Assembly: GCF_014705605.1 (NCBI RefSeq)
Contig: NZ_JACXIZ010000022.1
Coordinates: 1 to 64,000 of the forward strand
DNA from: Paenibacillus sabuli
GTDB taxonomy: Bacteria > Bacillota > Bacilli > Paenibacillales > Paenibacillaceae
Length of the DNA stretch: 64,000 nucleotides
Direction: 5' to 3'
The position numbers and the translations under genes are program-made. A model generated the notes under the pieces. The model was not told the DNA's origin. It was given only the letters and a program-made list of their open reading frames with translations, and did not search any database. Numbering within the stretch: the first letter of the stretch is position 1; each line of letters begins with the position of its first letter. This document shows, in pieces, positions 62,568-64,000 of the stretch.

Positions 62568-64000
62568 TCAGTCCGCGATCGGCTCGATCGCCAGATTGTT
62601 GTACAGGTACGACGCGGTACGCGTGCGCCACAGCACATACTCCGCTCTGGAGATGTTGGCCGCGAGGGCAGACTGCATCTCCTGGGCACCGAGCGCCCAT
62701 ACGCGCTGCTCGCCCGCCAGCTCCTCGATCCGCACACTGGCGGTATGCGCATCGAAATCAAGCTCCAGCGTCACCTCGTACCACCGGTCCTCCTGCAGAT
62801 GCCCGGCGCTCACCAGCGTATAATCTTCGTCCAGTCGCACACGCAGCGAGCTGTCCATAATGATCGTGGCGATCACCTTGCCGGTCGTGTCGCGCAGATT
62901 GACAAAGCTCTGCGGACTGTCCGTCCCGCTCGCCTTCATGAGCTGGTAGCTGACGCGCACCTGGCCGGTCATGCCGGATGGACTGTACACCTTGGCCAGC
63001 GTTGACGTGGCCGCGTCGTCTGTCGACGTCTTGTACAGGCGCAGGCTTCGATCAGTCGCGCTCGGCGAGGTCGCTGCGGTGTAGTAGCCCAGATCGGCGG
63101 GCACCGCGGTGTAGCCCGAGACGCCCGCGAGGCTGCCCGCGGCATACGCATCGAAATGCTCGTAGATGCCGCCAGGCGCAGGCGATCGGATCGCGAGCGT
63201 CCGCGCGACGGAAGTCGTCTGGATCTCGTCGTCGCCCGCATCTGTCAGCACGACGCCGGACAGCGTGACTGCCGTGTCCGGATCGGCGCTGCTCGCCTCG
63301 AAGGTCGCCGCGAACAGCGCCTGCGGGTCGTACCCTTCCAGGGCCGTCCCCGTCCCGCTGAAGCTCAGCTCCAGCGTCCCGTACACCGCCTCCGTCACAC
63401 TGACCGAGACGCCGTCCGCCAGCGAAGCGATACCGGCGTATTCCAGTACCGCCGGATCATACGTCAGCTCTGCCGAGACCACGTCAAGCGCGCTGTTGGG
63501 CACGACCGCTCCGGTCATCGTCACGGTACCGCCCGTGACTGCCTGGCCGCTCCCCCACAGCTCCGCAGTCGGGTCGTCCGGGATCGGCCATACCTCCTCG
63601 CCGGGCAGTCCGATGTCCGTCTCGCCGAGTGTGATGCTGCCCGAGCGGGCATACAGGCCGAAGTAGCCATCCTCGGTGATCCGGTCCTCACTTGTATCGA
63701 GATACGTGAAGACATTCTGCCCGTCTACGTTCAGGATAATGCGCACGCCGCCCGGCTCGGTGACTGCGCCCGCCTGTACGAGGCGGGTCTCGTGGAACGG
63801 AATCGCGTGATTCGGATAGGAAGCCGCGCCGAGACTGTCGAAGCCGGCGATCTCGCCGAAGAACACCGTCCGCTCGCCGCCCGCGAAGCGATGCAGCTCA
63901 ATGATGTTCGCCTTGATGCAGATCATGTACAAGCTGTTATCCGCCGCGGTGAAGTCCCTGTCTACGCGCTGGTTGCGCAGCACGATCGCCGGCCAGCCGC
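62568..64000 (-). CDS. Large extracellular protein with cohesin-like domain, 5' end beyond the window
   Basis: The frame is open to the window edge, so only the last 477 residues are visible. A concanavalin-like segment (about 20-150, with FDSLGAASYPNHAIPFHETRL) comes first. Next is a cohesin-like beta domain (about 160-275: GTVTMTGAVVPNSALDVVSAELTYDPAVLE in outline), and then a second concanavalin-like domain to the C-terminus. No dockerin, SLH or LPxTG motif is seen. Such domains occur at the ends of secreted glycan-active enzymes of Paenibacillus, so the missing part may be catalytic. The esterase gene follows, probably in the same operon. Confidence 0.75.
   Translation of the reverse strand, partial: GWPAIVLRNQRVDRDFTAADNSLYMICIKANIIELHRFAGGERTVFFGEIAGFDSLGAASYPNHAIPFHETRLVQAGAVTEPGGVRIILNVDGQNVFTYLDTSEDRITEDGYFGLYARSGSITLGETDIGLPGEEVWPIPDDPTAELWGSGQAVTGGTVTMTGAVVPNSALDVVSAELTYDPAVLEYAGIASLADGVSVSVTEAVYGTLELSFSGTGTALEGYDPQALFAATFEASSADPDTAVTLSGVVLTDAGDDEIQTTSVARTLAIRSPAPGGIYEHFDAYAAGSLAGVSGYTAVPADLGYYTAATSPSATDRSLRLYKTSTDDAATSTLAKVYSPSGMTGQVRVSYQLMKASGTDSPQSFVNLRDTTGKVIATIIMDSSLRVRLDEDYTLVSAGHLQEDRWYEVTLELDFDAHTASVRIEELAGEQRVWALGAQEMQSALAANISRAEYVLWRTRTASYLYNNLAIEPIAD

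Overview
The window looks like a chromosomal stretch of a GC-rich member of the Paenibacillaceae (Paenibacillus/Cohnella type). The evidence is strong AGGAGG-type ribosome binding sites, several TTG starts, lipoprotein solute-binding proteins paired with LplB/LplC-type permeases, YesM/YesN-type two-component systems, membrane-anchored AraC regulators, CcpA cre boxes and very large secreted polysaccharide-degrading enzymes. No rRNA, tRNA, insertion sequence, prophage or CRISPR array was seen.

Layout. (1) 1-5.6 kb, household genes: an AT-rich small membrane protein, a small acidic protein, a YbjJ-like MFS transporter, an AHSA1/SRPBCC protein, SelO and a NaChBac-type sodium channel. (2) 5.8-24.6 kb, all on the minus strand: a secreted heparinase II/III-family protein (1558 aa), then a MalF/MalG-type importer with its own kinase/regulator pair, then an Lpl-type importer with a second pair. 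(3) 24.6-26.8 kb: intergenic repeats, malate:quinone oxidoreductase, and a 9-bp minisatellite directly upstream of the mqo promoter. (4) 26.8-37.4 kb: an operon of importer, amidohydrolase, lone Rieske protein, FAH-family enzyme, Ldh2-family dehydrogenase, Gfo/Idh oxidoreductase, SDR and quinone oxidoreductase, divergent from a LysR regulator. It reads as a catabolic route that I cannot match to a complete textbook pathway. (5) 37.6-53.1 kb: a membrane-bound AraC regulator converging on a 3123-aa secreted protein that carries two complete heparinase II/III-like modules, plus its importer. (6) 53.3-61.5 kb: importer 5 with a membrane-bound AraC regulator, a Gfo/Idh oxidoreductase and a ThuA protein. 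(7) 61.5-64 kb: an alpha/beta-hydrolase esterase and the 3' part of a large extracellular protein with a cohesin-like domain, cut by the window edge.

How it works together. Secreted lyases would cut an acidic or acetylated polysaccharide. Five lipoprotein/permease sets import the fragments, and because none has an ATPase gene here they probably share a multitask ATPase encoded elsewhere. Cytoplasmic oxidoreductases then process the sugars. Local regulators sense substrate, and cre boxes near six transcription units add catabolite control. The most interesting regulatory signal is a two-part promoter module present upstream of two genes that flank an AraC regulator, with identical 14-bp spacing. 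The polysaccharide itself cannot be named from sequence alone.
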